Shown here piece by piece: positions 1 to 6,310 of a stretch of DNA of 28,027 nucleotides. Made by a program: the position numbers and the translations under genes. The stretch is from positions 1 to 28,027 of the IMG/VR virus record IMGVR_UViG_3300009127_000025; one strand, given 5' to 3'. The notes beneath the pieces were generated by a model that did no database searches, had not been told where the DNA came from, and worked only from the letters and a program-made list of their open reading frames with translations. Source of the DNA: a virus. Positions within the stretch are counted from its first letter, which is position 1. Each line of letters begins with the position of its first letter.

Positions 1-2
1 CT

Positions 3-164
3 CTGGTCTGGAAGCGCCGGGCGGGACTCGCCGGCAAGGAAAAAGAAGCAAGCCGAACACTGGCCCAGCAGCTCTACCCTGCGGCGCCATTGAGCCGGGT
101 CAAGGACATAGGCCGGGCCGATGCCATACTGATAGCCCGGTTTGGTTCACAGAAGGAGGATTAA
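3..164 (+). CDS. RuvC-like Holliday junction resolvase, C-terminal end (partial)
   Basis: The frame is open from the window edge and ends with TAA at 162-164, giving the last 53 residues of a gene that begins upstream. The segment KDIGRADAILIARFG matches the C-terminal helix of RuvC-type resolvases, where the Asp in a DAADA/GRADA-like motif is one of the metal-binding catalytic residues. The preceding WKRRAGLAGKEKEASR followed by LYP also resembles phage RuvC-like resolvases. Such enzymes cut branched DNA made during replication and recombination, and in phages often clear DNA before packaging. The stop lies 3 bases before the next ATG, and the AGAAGGAGG at its end serves as the ribosome binding site of that gene, so the two are cotranscribed. 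The family call rests on a short fragment from memory of the family. Confidence 0.62.
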   Translation: MVWKRRAGLAGKEKEASRTLAQQLYPAAPLSRVKDIGRADAILIARFGSQKED

Positions 165-167
165 GAG

Positions 168-950
168 ATGAAATCGACAATCTATCTGACCAGAGGACGA
201 GCCAAAGAGTTCTGTGAGCTGGCCATGAATCACTATACCGGGTGTGGTCACCAGTGCGTGTACTGCTACGGGCCGGCGGTCACCAAGACCGAGCGGACGG
301 AATGGTATCAGCATCCCCATGCCCGGCTGAACCCCAATGAGATACGGAATGGCATCAAGGCATGGCGTGGGGACAAGGGCCCGGTGCTACTGTGCTTCGT
401 GACTGACCCATACCAGCCTATCGATGCAACCAGTGGACTGACTCGCCGGGCAATCCAGTTGCTCAATGAGGCTGGCTTCCCGGTCCACATCTTGACCAAG
501 GCCGGGAGCCTGGCACAGAGAGACTTCGACCTGTTGAAGCAACGCACGGATAACGCCTTCGCCACGACGCTGACGTCCCTTGATCTCGATCATCAGCGGC
601 AATGGGAGCCGAAGGCTGGCAGTCCTGGTGAGCGGATGATAAACCTCGATCTGGCTCAGCGTACAGGCATACCGACTTGGGTGAGCCTTGAACCAGTGAT
701 TGACCCTGACTGGACACTGAATGTCATTCACGCAGTGCATCGCATAGCGGGCCACTTCAAGGTCGGCAAGATGAACTATCATTACCTGCCCGGTAAGATC
801 GATTGGCGAGAGTTTGCCGTCGAGGTACAGATATTGCTGGATAGACTCGGGGCGCGGTACTACATCAAGAAGGACCTGGCGAAGTACCTGGGATACAGCG
901 AGGGCTTCTGGAAGAATCACGCAGCGCTGCCGGAGAAAGGGGGCAACTGA
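168..950 (+). CDS. Radical SAM protein, spore-photoproduct-lyase-like (SplB/COG1533 type)
   Basis: A 260-residue protein with the cysteine motif C26-x3-C30-x2-C33 (CGHQCVYC) preceded by NHYTG. This is the [4Fe-4S]/S-adenosylmethionine site in the arrangement typical of SplB-like radical SAM proteins, whose usual lead-in is NPYxGCxHxCxYCY. Later segments such as VLLCFVTDPYQPID, VHILTKAG and WVSLEPVID fit the beta strands of a radical SAM barrel and are characteristic of this subfamily. The protein is shorter than true spore photoproduct lyases, so thymine-dimer repair cannot be assumed; the substrate is unknown. The ATG has a strong AGAAGGAGG upstream. Its stop overlaps the next start (TGATG), so it is translationally coupled to the ASCH-like gene and shares an operon with a DNA methyltransferase. 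A role in nucleic-acid repair or modification is inferred from this context. Confidence 0.85.
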   Translation: MKSTIYLTRGRAKEFCELAMNHYTGCGHQCVYCYGPAVTKTERTEWYQHPHARLNPNEIRNGIKAWRGDKGPVLLCFVTDPYQPIDATSGLTRRAIQLLNEAGFPVHILTKAGSLAQRDFDLLKQRTDNAFATTLTSLDLDHQRQWEPKAGSPGERMINLDLAQRTGIPTWVSLEPVIDPDWTLNVIHAVHRIAGHFKVGKMNYHYLPGKIDWREFAVEVQILLDRLGARYYIKKDLAKYLGYSEGFWKNHAALPEKGGN

Positions 951-1351
951 TGAGGATATTAGGTTTCTCAAAGCTCGACTGGATGAACTACAACATGCAG
1001 GTGCCCAAGCTCGTCGTCCCGACGTTCACCACCTTCAGGATGCCCCGGCGAGACAAAGACTGGCAGGCCGGGGAAGAGGTTAAGGTCGTACTGCGACCTC
1101 GCACGAAAGACCGCGAGTACCTGGGCCAGGCGACGATAACCGTCGTGCAGGCGTTCGAGCAGCATCAGTTCACCGATGCCATGGCTCGGCAGGATGGCTT
1201 CCTGCGCAAGACTGATCTCTACCTCTATCTGGTCAAGGCGCACCGTGGCCGCCTGCTCCAGGAGAAGGTCAACCGGCTGACACTTACATGGAACCTGTGG
1301 CAAGAGCCGTTGATACGCTTCTCAAGGGACTGGAGAAGGCTCGGGCTATGA
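950..1351 (+). CDS. ASCH/PUA-like domain protein (putative)
   Basis: A 133-residue basic protein starting at an ATG that overlaps the previous stop (TGATG at 948-952). The order of short strands and turns (VKVVLRPRTKDREYLGQATI, then FTDAMARQDGF, LYLYLVKAH, NRLTLTWN) resembles the ASCH fold, a PUA-related barrel that binds RNA or modified nucleotides. In these proteins a strand carrying the genome-wide parameter (size limit, ion or base) is followed by an 'A..DGF' segment. I see no catalytic triad I can place with certainty. Sitting between a radical SAM enzyme and a DNA methyltransferase, it could recognise or process a modified base, but that is inference. The fold call is by eye and should be treated as tentative. 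Confidence 0.5.
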   Translation: MRILGFSKLDWMNYNMQVPKLVVPTFTTFRMPRRDKDWQAGEEVKVVLRPRTKDREYLGQATITVVQAFEQHQFTDAMARQDGFLRKTDLYLYLVKAHRGRLLQEKVNRLTLTWNLWQEPLIRFSRDWRRLGL

Positions 1352-1554
1352 GAATGTCCTGGCCGCTCTGGTACTGCATAACTGTTGAGGCCCAGGCCGC
1401 CCTCATGGTCTATCAGTATGACCTCTACGGTGTGAAACTTGACCTCCTCTTCTCAGAAAGCGGGGCTATAACGTGGCAGTCCCGCATAGAGCGACTTCCA
1501 GAGATAGAGCGCCTGATGAAGATGCCGCCCACCAAGTCCAGAGGGCTGTACTGA
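1348..1554 (+). CDS. Small hypothetical protein (68 aa)
   Basis: The frame is open from 1288, but I chose the ATG at 1348 because it overlaps the upstream stop as ATGA and has GGAGAAGG eight bases before it. The product begins MRMSWPLWYCITVEAQAAL and ends MKMPPTKSRGLY. It has a mildly hydrophobic start followed by a charged C-terminal part (WQSRIERLPEIERL). No family is recognised. Its stop overlaps the methyltransferase start (TGATG at 1552-1556), so it is locked into the same operon on both sides. Confidence 0.6.
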   Translation: MRMSWPLWYCITVEAQAALMVYQYDLYGVKLDLLFSESGAITWQSRIERLPEIERLMKMPPTKSRGLY

Positions 1555-2390
1555 TGGAGATAGCATTCAAGTCAGACACGTCATATCGTAAGGACTTCTT
1601 TGTGCCAGAGTCGTTTGCTCATCCTGCCAAGATGGTAGCGCCTCTTCTCCTGTGGATTGTTGACCGCTATACCAAGCTTGGGGAGACTATATTGGATCCG
1701 ATGGCAGGAAGCGGCACAATGATGCTGGCCTGTCCACTTGGCAGGAACGTGGTCATGGTGGAGCTTGAGGATAAGTTTTGCCAGATGCAAAGGGACAACT
1801 GGGAGAAGGTCAGGCAGATGCCCCAACTCGGGTACTCTATGGGAGAATGCACGATAGTCCAGGGTGACGCTCGTAATCTTGAGGGGCTGTTTGATTCAGT
1901 GGTTACCAGTCCACCGTATGCGTCGGGAGGCCATCATGCTGACCAGACAGGAGCATGGGGAGGGCAAGCACAGGCCAACACCCAAGAACAAGCTAACTAC
2001 GGTAGCACCCAGGGGCAGATTGGGCAACTTCATTATGTAGAGAACTCCCAGCCGGTAGCAGCTGCGAGGTATGACCCCTCTGCTGAGAACATCGGCAACC
2101 TGAAATCAGACTCATATCTTCAGGCCATGCTCACTGTATATCAAAAGTGCCATTCCGTACTCAAACCTAGCGGTATCATGGTGCTGGTTACTAAGGATTT
2201 TATCCGGAACCAGAAGCGGATAGACCTAGCAGGTGACACGATAAAGCTCTGTGAAGAGGCCGGGTTTACTTTTATCGAGAGACACTATCGTAAGCTGACA
2301 GCCGTTAGCTTCTGGCGGACCATCTACAAACAGAAGTATCCCGATGCCCCGGTAATAAACACTGAGGATATTCTGGTATTCAGGAAGTGA
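1554..2390 (+). CDS. DNA methyltransferase, N6-adenine or N4-cytosine type
   Basis: 278 residues from the ATG at 1554, which overlaps the preceding stop; the longer open frame from 1473 runs through the upstream gene and has no reason to be used. The SAM-binding motif DPMAGSGT lies at residues 48-55, with an acidic strand end VMVELEDKF just after. The catalytic motif TSPPYA lies at residues 118-123, which is the SPPY form common in N4-cytosine enzymes but also seen in N6-adenine ones. The HPAKM segment near residue 23 resembles the motif that precedes the SAM site in this family. A long Gln/Asn/Gly-rich insertion (about 125-170) follows the catalytic loop and may be the target-recognition region. 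No restriction nuclease accompanies it, so it is probably an orphan phage enzyme protecting or marking phage DNA. It lies in the operon with the radical SAM and ASCH-like genes. Confidence 0.88.
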   Translation: MEIAFKSDTSYRKDFFVPESFAHPAKMVAPLLLWIVDRYTKLGETILDPMAGSGTMMLACPLGRNVVMVELEDKFCQMQRDNWEKVRQMPQLGYSMGECTIVQGDARNLEGLFDSVVTSPPYASGGHHADQTGAWGGQAQANTQEQANYGSTQGQIGQLHYVENSQPVAAARYDPSAENIGNLKSDSYLQAMLTVYQKCHSVLKPSGIMVLVTKDFIRNQKRIDLAGDTIKLCEEAGFTFIERHYRKLTAVSFWRTIYKQKYPDAPVINTEDILVFRK

Positions 2391-2403
2391 AAGGGCGATT
2401 CCG

Positions 2404-2811
2404 ATGACCGAGTGGTATTCACCAGGACAGATAGCCTTCACTGAAGAGCAGACCCTATGGCTCCTGGAGAACTTCGATACCCTGCGGAATGGGGCTTGGC
2501 CTGCTGAAGCCGGGAGCTATGTGGACCCTTCTATCTCCAAGCCGTCGCCGTCTAGTCATGCTCCATTCGAGAGCGCCGTCCAGGTCAGTGCCGAGCTGCA
2601 GCGCCGGCTTGAGGACTGCGGCTATGACGGGGCTATCACCCTGCTATATTACGCCTACGACCACAGTACCGAGGCGCTGGCCAGGTATTTCCGGTTGCCC
2701 GAGGACGTGGTAAAGCACCGGGCCAAGGTAGTGCTACGGCGTATCAGCCGGCGGAACTATCGGGTGGGCCGGTACCGCAGGTGGAACGTATCAAGAGGGC
2801 GCAAGCTATGA
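2404..2811 (+). CDS. HTH protein, possible phage late-transcription regulator
   Basis: A 135-residue protein with AAAGGGCG before its ATG. The C-terminal half contains ALARYFRLPEDVVKHRAKV, which reads like a sigma-region-4-type helix-turn-helix, followed by a very basic tail (RRISRRNYRVGRYRRW). The N-terminal part is acidic, with a Pro/Ser-rich linker. In size, and in its position at the end of an early or middle operon ahead of late genes, it resembles RinA/ArpU-type late regulators of phages, but I see no diagnostic motif. It ends in an ATGA overlap with the zinc-ribbon gene. Confidence 0.5.
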   Translation: MTEWYSPGQIAFTEEQTLWLLENFDTLRNGAWPAEAGSYVDPSISKPSPSSHAPFESAVQVSAELQRRLEDCGYDGAITLLYYAYDHSTEALARYFRLPEDVVKHRAKVVLRRISRRNYRVGRYRRWNVSRGRKL

Positions 2812-3326
2812 GTGATATGTGGTTCGTGGACTGCGTCAACTGCGGGAAGCAGGTTATGATAGGCGGACCTGCAGATAAGTGCCTGTGGTGTGGCAAGTAC
2901 CCGAGCGCGAAAGAGCCGCCGGCTGGTAGTAGTAGTGTTGTGAGTAGTAGTAGTGAAAGTAATCATCTCGAAGAGGAGGTTGCCGTGTCAGAAACAGACG
3001 AGGTAGAAGAGGTAAAGGTAGTGAACCATCGTAATAAATCGCCTATGGCAGTGAAGGCCATCCGGAAGTACCGCAAAGAGAACAAAGCGGCGATGCTCCA
3101 CGACTACTATACCATGACCTTAAAGGATTTCTTTCAGAAGTGGAGTATCAGCAGTGCTACGTGGTCGGGCCTCAAGAAGGATTGGGAAGTGACCGGCAAG
3201 GGATGGGGCCATAGCATGCCGAAGGAACCGCCGGTTGCCGGCTCGGAGCCGGACCAACTGACCGAACACGACCACTACCTCATGCTGCTGGGTTATCAGA
3301 TGGCGGTAAGGGAGATATTTGAATAG
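2808..3326 (+). CDS. Zinc-ribbon protein with acidic linker and possible HTH
   Basis: 172 residues from the ATG at 2808. I preferred this over the frame-mate at 2781 because it makes an ATGA overlap with the upstream stop and has AAGAGGGCG before it. The N-terminus has two CxxC knuckles (CVNCGK and CLWCGK, about 17 residues apart), a compact zinc ribbon. A low-complexity Ser then Glu/Val-rich linker follows, encoded by repeated AGTAGT triplets near 2927-2953. The C-terminal part (TLKDFFQKWSISSATWSGL) looks like a helix-turn-helix. A DNA-binding role is likely but its target is unknown. It is the last gene of the rightward operon. Confidence 0.6.
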   Translation: MSDMWFVDCVNCGKQVMIGGPADKCLWCGKYPSAKEPPAGSSSVVSSSSESNHLEEEVAVSETDEVEEVKVVNHRNKSPMAVKAIRKYRKENKAAMLHDYYTMTLKDFFQKWSISSATWSGLKKDWEVTGKGWGHSMPKEPPVAGSEPDQLTEHDHYLMLLGYQMAVREIFE

Positions 3327-3327
3327 A

Positions 3328-3360
3328 GAAGGGGCAGGCCGTGTGACCTGCCCCTCTTGG
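3328..3360 (+). terminator. Bidirectional terminator-like hairpin between convergent operons
   Basis: GGGGCAGG (3331-3338) and CCTGCCCC (3347-3354) form a perfect 8-bp stem with an 8-base loop. It sits just after the last rightward stop (3324-3326) and just before the last leftward stop (3379). Short T- or A-rich flanks (CTCTTGGTT on plus, CTTCTC on minus) give only a weak U-tract, so termination strength is uncertain. Confidence 0.6.
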
Positions 3361-3378
3361 TTCCCCGGGTCCGCTCGG

Positions 3379-3570
3379 TTACGCCTTTCCCTGGTGAGTC
3401 TCCCTGGCGTACTCCTCCCTGTCCAGCTTCTCCTTACCTGCCTCAGACCACCACTCGCCGAGTAGTTTCTTCTTTCCGGTACTGAGTCTGTGCTGTGCGA
3501 CGCTTACCCTGGCCCCGTCAGCCACGTCGCTGTCTACCCCGCGGATGAATAAGTCTTTCTTATCCGCCAT
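3379..3570 (-). CDS. Small protein, possible ribbon-helix-helix
   Basis: A 63-residue protein beginning MADKKDLFIRGVDSDVADG. The start resembles the beta strand and first helix of FitA/Arc-type ribbon-helix-helix proteins (a pattern like 'ITIRNVPDEV'), and the rest is basic with two predicted helices. It overlaps the end of the upstream gene by 11 bases, so it is translationally coupled, and it is the last gene of the leftward operon. It could be a small DNA-binding regulator. The fold call is a guess from a short sequence. Confidence 0.5.
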   Translation of the reverse strand: MADKKDLFIRGVDSDVADGARVSVAQHRLSTGKKKLLGEWWSEAGKEKLDREEYARETHQGKA

Positions 3571-4162
3571 CGACCTTTACCTCCTTCTTGGCAATCTCGC
3601 TGTACGCCTGCACCTGGAGACACCGGGTAATGTGACCCTGCAGCTCCGCCTCGGCACCGTCTATCTGCCCGAGTATCGACTCGTTCAGTTCCCATACTCG
3701 CTTAGTAACGTGCGAGTCAAACCATGCCCACCCATCTGAGGGCGGGAACTGCTTGGCGATGCGGTCGAGAAACTCCTGGTCGAAAAGTCCTTTCAGCTTG
3801 GGCACAAAGGATACGATAAAGTCCGCACGGTTGGTAGCGCCGCCCACGAAACCGAACTGCACTGTGGCCTCACGCTTACCGAGGCCCACGAAGAGACTAA
3901 CATACATCATTCGTACTTGGTCGGCTCTCAGTAGTGCCTCGTTCCGGGCCTTGTTCATGCCCTGGTTGGCTGTCTCCATCTCTCCGGCGTGGCTCTCAAG
4001 GTGCTCTTTGTCCCTCTGAAGTGTGGCAACCTGGCCCATGAACCTTTCAATCTCTTCCCGCTCCTCTGCTAACCAGTTTTCAACCTTGGTCTGACTCTCT
4101 GACATCACCAATAAGATGCCTTTGAGCCTCTCAATCTCAGCCCTCTCTTTTCTGTTGAACAT
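3560..4162 (-). CDS. Coiled-coil phage protein of unknown function
   Basis: A 200-residue protein with a strong site (AAGAAGGAGAGGACGA) ahead of its ATG. Residues 1 to about 80 are a continuous charged heptad-like coiled coil (EIERLKGILL, REEIERFMGQV, QRDKEHLESH). The second half is mixed and includes VGGATNRADFIVSF and PKLKGLFDQEF. I do not recognise a family. The 11-base overlap with the small gene downstream suggests the two products are made together. Confidence 0.6.
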   Translation of the reverse strand: MFNRKERAEIERLKGILLVMSESQTKVENWLAEEREEIERFMGQVATLQRDKEHLESHAGEMETANQGMNKARNEALLRADQVRMMYVSLFVGLGKREATVQFGFVGGATNRADFIVSFVPKLKGLFDQEFLDRIAKQFPPSDGWAWFDSHVTKRVWELNESILGQIDGAEAELQGHITRCLQVQAYSEIAKKEVKVDGG

Positions 4163-4189
4163 TCGTCCTCTCCTTCTTGTATTCTGTTT

Positions 4190-4554
4190 CTACCTGGGCA
4201 AGACGCGCCAGGGTCCTGAAGACATCACGAGCCTTGCCTGCCAATAGTAGTCGTACCTTCGTATCATCCTCACCTGGGTCGGTGTGTCTGCCTGCCAATC
4301 GCCATCGACCACGACCTCATCCTCATTGGCCAGGAAAAGCTTGAGCAATCGACCGGCTCAAGCATCCGGAGCACTTGCTCCGCCCGCTCATCTCCTTGCC
4401 AGACTGACAGGATTTGGTTCCCCCAGGCGACCACCGCCTTCTGACAGCGGGCCCGAATGACGCGCAGCACCGGCGGATGGTCGGGTCGTCCTTTCCTTTG
4501 GCCTCATCAGTACCTCTCGGTAGACCGCCCGTAGGCGGTTTCGGCCTCTAGCAT
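4190..4554 (-). pseudogene. Possible decayed or frameshifted gene
   Basis: Gene-like sequence continues on the minus strand but the reading frame is broken. It starts with ATG at 4554 (MLEAETAYGRSTERY) and hits two consecutive TGA codons at about 4504-4509. The same frame then reads convincing protein (VLRVIRARCQKAVVAWGNQ, then LSVWQGDERAEQVLRMLE) to about 4350. After that a -1 shift gives RLLKLFLANEDEVVVDGDW and so on to a TAG at 4190-4192. A piece in the third frame (VRLLLAGKARDVFRTLARL) also looks coding near 4180-4260. Alternatives are several tiny overlapping ORFs, a GTG-started 66-residue protein at 4270-4470, or assembly errors. None has a good ribosome binding site in register. Confidence 0.35.
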
Positions 4555-4558
4555 ATCA

Positions 4559-4732
4559 CTAGACTGCTATGCCGTCATCGTCATAAACCTCTAGACTCTC
4601 TAGGGGAACCTGGCACTCAGGGCATTCTGTTCTATCTTGATTGAACCCCTGTTCTACATCATCGCATCGTCGGACCACTCCACACTCTGGGCAATACCAG
4701 TGTAAATGTGTTCCTGTCGCTTCCTTCGTCAT
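4559..4732 (-). CDS. Small zinc-ribbon protein (57 aa)
   Basis: The ATG at 4732 follows GGAGGGGGAAAGGAACG, one of the strongest ribosome binding sites in the window. The product has a pair of CPEC knuckles (WYCPECGVVRRC near residue 14 and RTECPECQV near 37), then an acidic tail (EVYDDDGIAV). This is a classic minimal four-cysteine zinc ribbon. It is the first gene downstream of the promoter at 4801-4829, about 70 bases after the -10 box. Its partner is unknown; small zinc ribbons in phages often bind nucleic acid or host proteins. Confidence 0.72.
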   Translation of the reverse strand: MTKEATGTHLHWYCPECGVVRRCDDVEQGFNQDRTECPECQVPLESLEVYDDDGIAV

Positions 4733-4745
4733 CGTTCCTTTCCCC

Positions 4746-4835
4746 CTCCTTTCTCTCTTTCTCTGTTCTCTCTAGTCACCTTTTCCGTGTCTCTACTAAC
4801 ATTGTAGACTATGTTGACAAGTCTGTCAAGTACCA
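4746..4835 (-). repeat. Duplicated promoter/leader, copy 1
   Basis: This 90-bp block is repeated at 6865-6954 with 86 identical bases; the differences are single substitutions at four sites and there are no gaps. It includes the promoter, the inverted repeat and a leader rich in GA on the transcribed strand, ending in the ribosome binding site region of the downstream gene. Confidence 0.9.
4801..4829 (-). promoter_or_regulatory. Sigma70-type promoter with overlapping inverted repeat (copy 1)
   Basis: On the minus strand TTGACA (4829-4824) is a perfect -35 box, followed by a 17-base spacer and TACAAT (4806-4801), a near-perfect -10 box. The -35 is one arm of an inverted repeat, TTGACA-N4-TGTCAA (4814-4829), which would place a dimeric repressor directly on RNA polymerase's site. 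It drives the zinc-ribbon gene at 4732. Confidence 0.8.
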
Positions 4836-4860
4836 GGAGCGCACTATTTCCAAACTCGTT

Positions 4861-5190
4861 TCAATATCCCTCACGCATCAGCCCGACAATAACCTGTCTA
4901 CCCGGCCGCACTAGCTCGCTCCAGTGAGGACCCGACGGCTGCCGCATGTCCTCCGGGCGGACCTCTTGGTGATTGAGCCGAGCCAAGTAGCTGTTGTAGA
5001 CCGGGGCCCGGCCCTCTTCCCGGTCAAGCTCCATGTCGACCTCGTCGTCCGCGTCCGGCCTTGGTGCCCCGAGACGCCAGCCGCAGAAGTAGCAGACTCC
5101 GTCCCCTCGGTCCGAACACCCACGGTCACACCGGGCCTCAAGCGGGTGTCCCCATGCTAGGGTAAAAGGCTTCGTCTTCCGCCCACTCAT
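4861..5190 (-). CDS. Cysteine-rich hypothetical protein (109 aa)
   Basis: I chose the ATG at 5190, which overlaps the upstream stop as ATGA and lies eight bases after AGGAG; an in-frame ATG at 5199 sits too close to that site. The product has four cysteines in CDRGCSDRGDGVCYFCGW (residues about 20-36), consistent with a zinc-binding loop, and an acidic middle (DADDEVDMELDREEG). The C-terminal half is not recognisable. Its stop is about 30 bases ahead of the second leftward promoter. Confidence 0.6.
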   Translation of the reverse strand: MSGRKTKPFTLAWGHPLEARCDRGCSDRGDGVCYFCGWRLGAPRPDADDEVDMELDREEGRAPVYNSYLARLNHQEVRPEDMRQPSGPHWSELVRPGRQVIVGLMREGY

Positions 5191-5369
5191 ATCATGCACT
5201 CCTGCTGGTTCGGTACCGGGGCAAGGTCAAGGTCAAGCTCGGGCGGCCTGTCAAGTATTTTCCAGCCGATGCCTCTCCAATATCCCCGGTAGTCGGAAAG
5301 CGTGGTCTGAATTAGCTGGCCTGCTGGGTCATCCAGGTAGATGACTACCTGGCGCTGCTCATCGCTCAT
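5187..5369 (-). CDS. Small hypothetical protein (60 aa)
   Basis: The ATG follows AAAGGAAAGGAG at good spacing. The product begins MSDEQRQVVIYLDDPAGQL and is acidic, with alternating hydrophobic residues suggesting a small beta-alpha fold. No family is recognised. It overlaps both neighbours: the upstream membrane microprotein runs 11 bases into it, and the next gene starts inside its stop. Confidence 0.55.
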   Translation of the reverse strand: MSDEQRQVVIYLDDPAGQLIQTTLSDYRGYWRGIGWKILDRPPELDLDLAPVPNQQECMI

Positions 5370-5472
5370 ACTCTCTGTACTCCTTTCCTTTCGCTATCAT
5401 GTCCCTCAGGCTGTACGGTCCCATTACGCAAAAGAGAAACAATAGCCACCACCATCTAATCCTCTTCATCAT
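5359..5472 (-). CDS. Membrane microprotein (37 aa)
   Basis: A short open frame with MMKRIRWWWLLFLFCVMG at its start. It has a positively charged tip, three consecutive tryptophans and a hydrophobic run of about 13 residues, then a charged tail ending EYREYER. This is the layout of a single-pass membrane peptide. GAGGAG lies nine bases before the chosen ATG at 5472; an in-frame ATG at 5481 would add three residues but is too close to that site. Its stop falls inside the next gene, indicating coupling. It may be a toxin-like, superinfection-exclusion or lysis-related peptide, but nothing specific can be assigned. Confidence 0.5.
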   Translation of the reverse strand: MMKRIRWWWLLFLFCVMGPYSLRDMIAKGKEYREYER

Positions 5473-5485
5473 CGTCCACATCTCC

Positions 5486-5989
5486 TCAGAATAGTGCTGC
5501 CTGGCCGGTGGTTACTTGCCGCCGTGGTGAACCAACAAGACCTCGGTGGCTTCTCTGTTGGGGTGTACCTCTGTGACCACATCCCCGCTGCACAGCCACC
5601 ACAGTTGGCACTCGTCTTGCCGGCACGTTACTTGTGCCTCTGTGACGATTCGGCCTTCTACCCTGTAGGTTTTCCAGATTTCGGTCATTACTCCTGCCGT
5701 CAGTAGTGGGCACATCTTTTCGTCTGTCATTGTCTTCGCTCCTTTCCTCTGTCGTTCCGTTCTTGGCCCTCGGCGCTGACCGCTCGAGCTCCTCGGCTAT
5801 CAGGCTGATGACATCCTGGAGTTGCCCGTCCGACCTGATGCGCTTCGGGTTGACCTGCACGGCGACGGTGTTGTCCGTGGCCCGGATACTCACACGTACC
5901 GGCAGGCTGTGGTTTAGCTTGAGCTTATACCGTGCTCCCGGCACGGCCTCCTCAAGCTGCCTCGTGATGTCTCCCTTCTCTACCTGCAT
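5486..5989 (-). CDS. Hypothetical protein with long out-of-frame overlap
   Basis: 167 residues from an ATG with AGAAAGGAGAGCGA upstream. Residues 1 to about 80 look like a compact folded domain (LPVRVSIRATDNTVAVQVN, then LQDVISLIAEELERS). From about residue 87 the sequence turns Arg/Asn/Gly-rich and low in hydrophobics, exactly where the 72-residue gene in another frame begins. The C-terminal half may therefore be a passive consequence of a missing stop, or a 3' frameshift. The functional protein may be only the first 80-90 residues. No family is recognised. Confidence 0.55.
   Translation of the reverse strand: MQVEKGDITRQLEEAVPGARYKLKLNHSLPVRVSIRATDNTVAVQVNPKRIRSDGQLQDVISLIAEELERSAPRAKNGTTEERSEDNDRRKDVPTTDGRSNDRNLENLQGRRPNRHRGTSNVPARRVPTVVAVQRGCGHRGTPQQRSHRGLVGSPRRQVTTGQAALF
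5512..5730 (-). CDS. Small cysteine-containing phage protein (72 aa)
   Basis: The ATG follows GGAAAGGAGCGAAGACA, a strong ribosome binding site. The product has MCPLLTAG near the start and CRQDECQLWWLCSGD in the middle. The four cysteines and the C-x4-C-x2-WW pattern are like small metal- or disulfide-holding phage proteins that begin with 'CPLL' and end with 'CAWW'. The whole gene lies inside the 3' half of the overlapping frame of the upstream gene; its own start site and protein-like composition argue that this is the frame used here. Confidence 0.65.
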   Translation of the reverse strand: MTDEKMCPLLTAGVMTEIWKTYRVEGRIVTEAQVTCRQDECQLWWLCSGDVVTEVHPNREATEVLLVHHGGK

Positions 5990-6062
5990 TCGCTCTCCTT
6001 TCTAGCGGTTCCAGCCAGGGAACAAAGTGGTCGGCCTTATCCCCTGACGGGTGCCGGGCTAG

Positions 6063-6212
6063 CTATAACCCTGCATCTATCAATCTTAAATAGGCTGGTG
6101 TTTCACCAAAGAAAAACACTAGGTTTTCAAGCTCCTTATATTCAGTAGGTGTGATTGTCTGTTCCTTGCGTTTCTGGATTAAATCGTTCATTCTTTGTAT
6201 TCGTTTCTCCAT
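6063..6212 (-). CDS. AT-rich small protein (49 aa), possible recent acquisition
   Basis: The ATG at 6212 is eight bases after a perfect AAGGAGGG. The product is MEKRIQRMNDLIQKRKEQT, then a helical stretch containing PTEYKELENLVFFFGETP, ending LIDAGL. By my count it is about 37 % GC, far below its neighbours, and uses TTA, ATA and AAA freely, which suggests entry from another source. Function is unknown; size and composition resemble small helical phage accessory proteins. About 60 bases without features separate it from the next gene. Confidence 0.65.
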   Translation of the reverse strand: MEKRIQRMNDLIQKRKEQTITPTEYKELENLVFFFGETPAYLRLIDAGL

Positions 6213-6262
6213 TTCTCATACCCTCCTTAATCTATGGTTAGACTTTCGGCCTGTCTCATCAG

Positions 6263-6304
6263 TGCCGGGCGGCCATTCCCGGCATACGCGCCATTGCCGG
6301 CGCG
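6263..6304 (-). other. Two hairpins in the intergenic gap after the 180-aa gene
   Basis: TGCCGGG (6263-6269) pairs with CCCGGCA (6278-6284), and CGCGCC (6287-6292) with GGCGCG (6299-6304). They lie just downstream of the minus-strand stop at 6311-6313. There is no U-tract, so they are more likely mRNA-stability or pausing structures than an intrinsic terminator. Confidence 0.45.
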
Positions 6305-6310
6305 TTTCGA

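Noticed and set aside
2927-2953. AGTAGT trinucleotide run (microsatellite-like)
   Set aside because: It encodes the Ser-rich linker of the zinc-ribbon protein in frame and is short. No evidence of phase variation.
6214-6266. Hammerhead-ribozyme-like string on the minus strand (CTGATGA ... CGAAA, then a 6-bp stem AGTCTA/TAGATT and a possible UUA cleavage site)
   Set aside because: The stem II sequence between CTGATGA and GAAA pairs at one position only, and the expected stem I partners do not match. The end coincides with the ribosome binding site of the 49-residue gene. Taken as chance.
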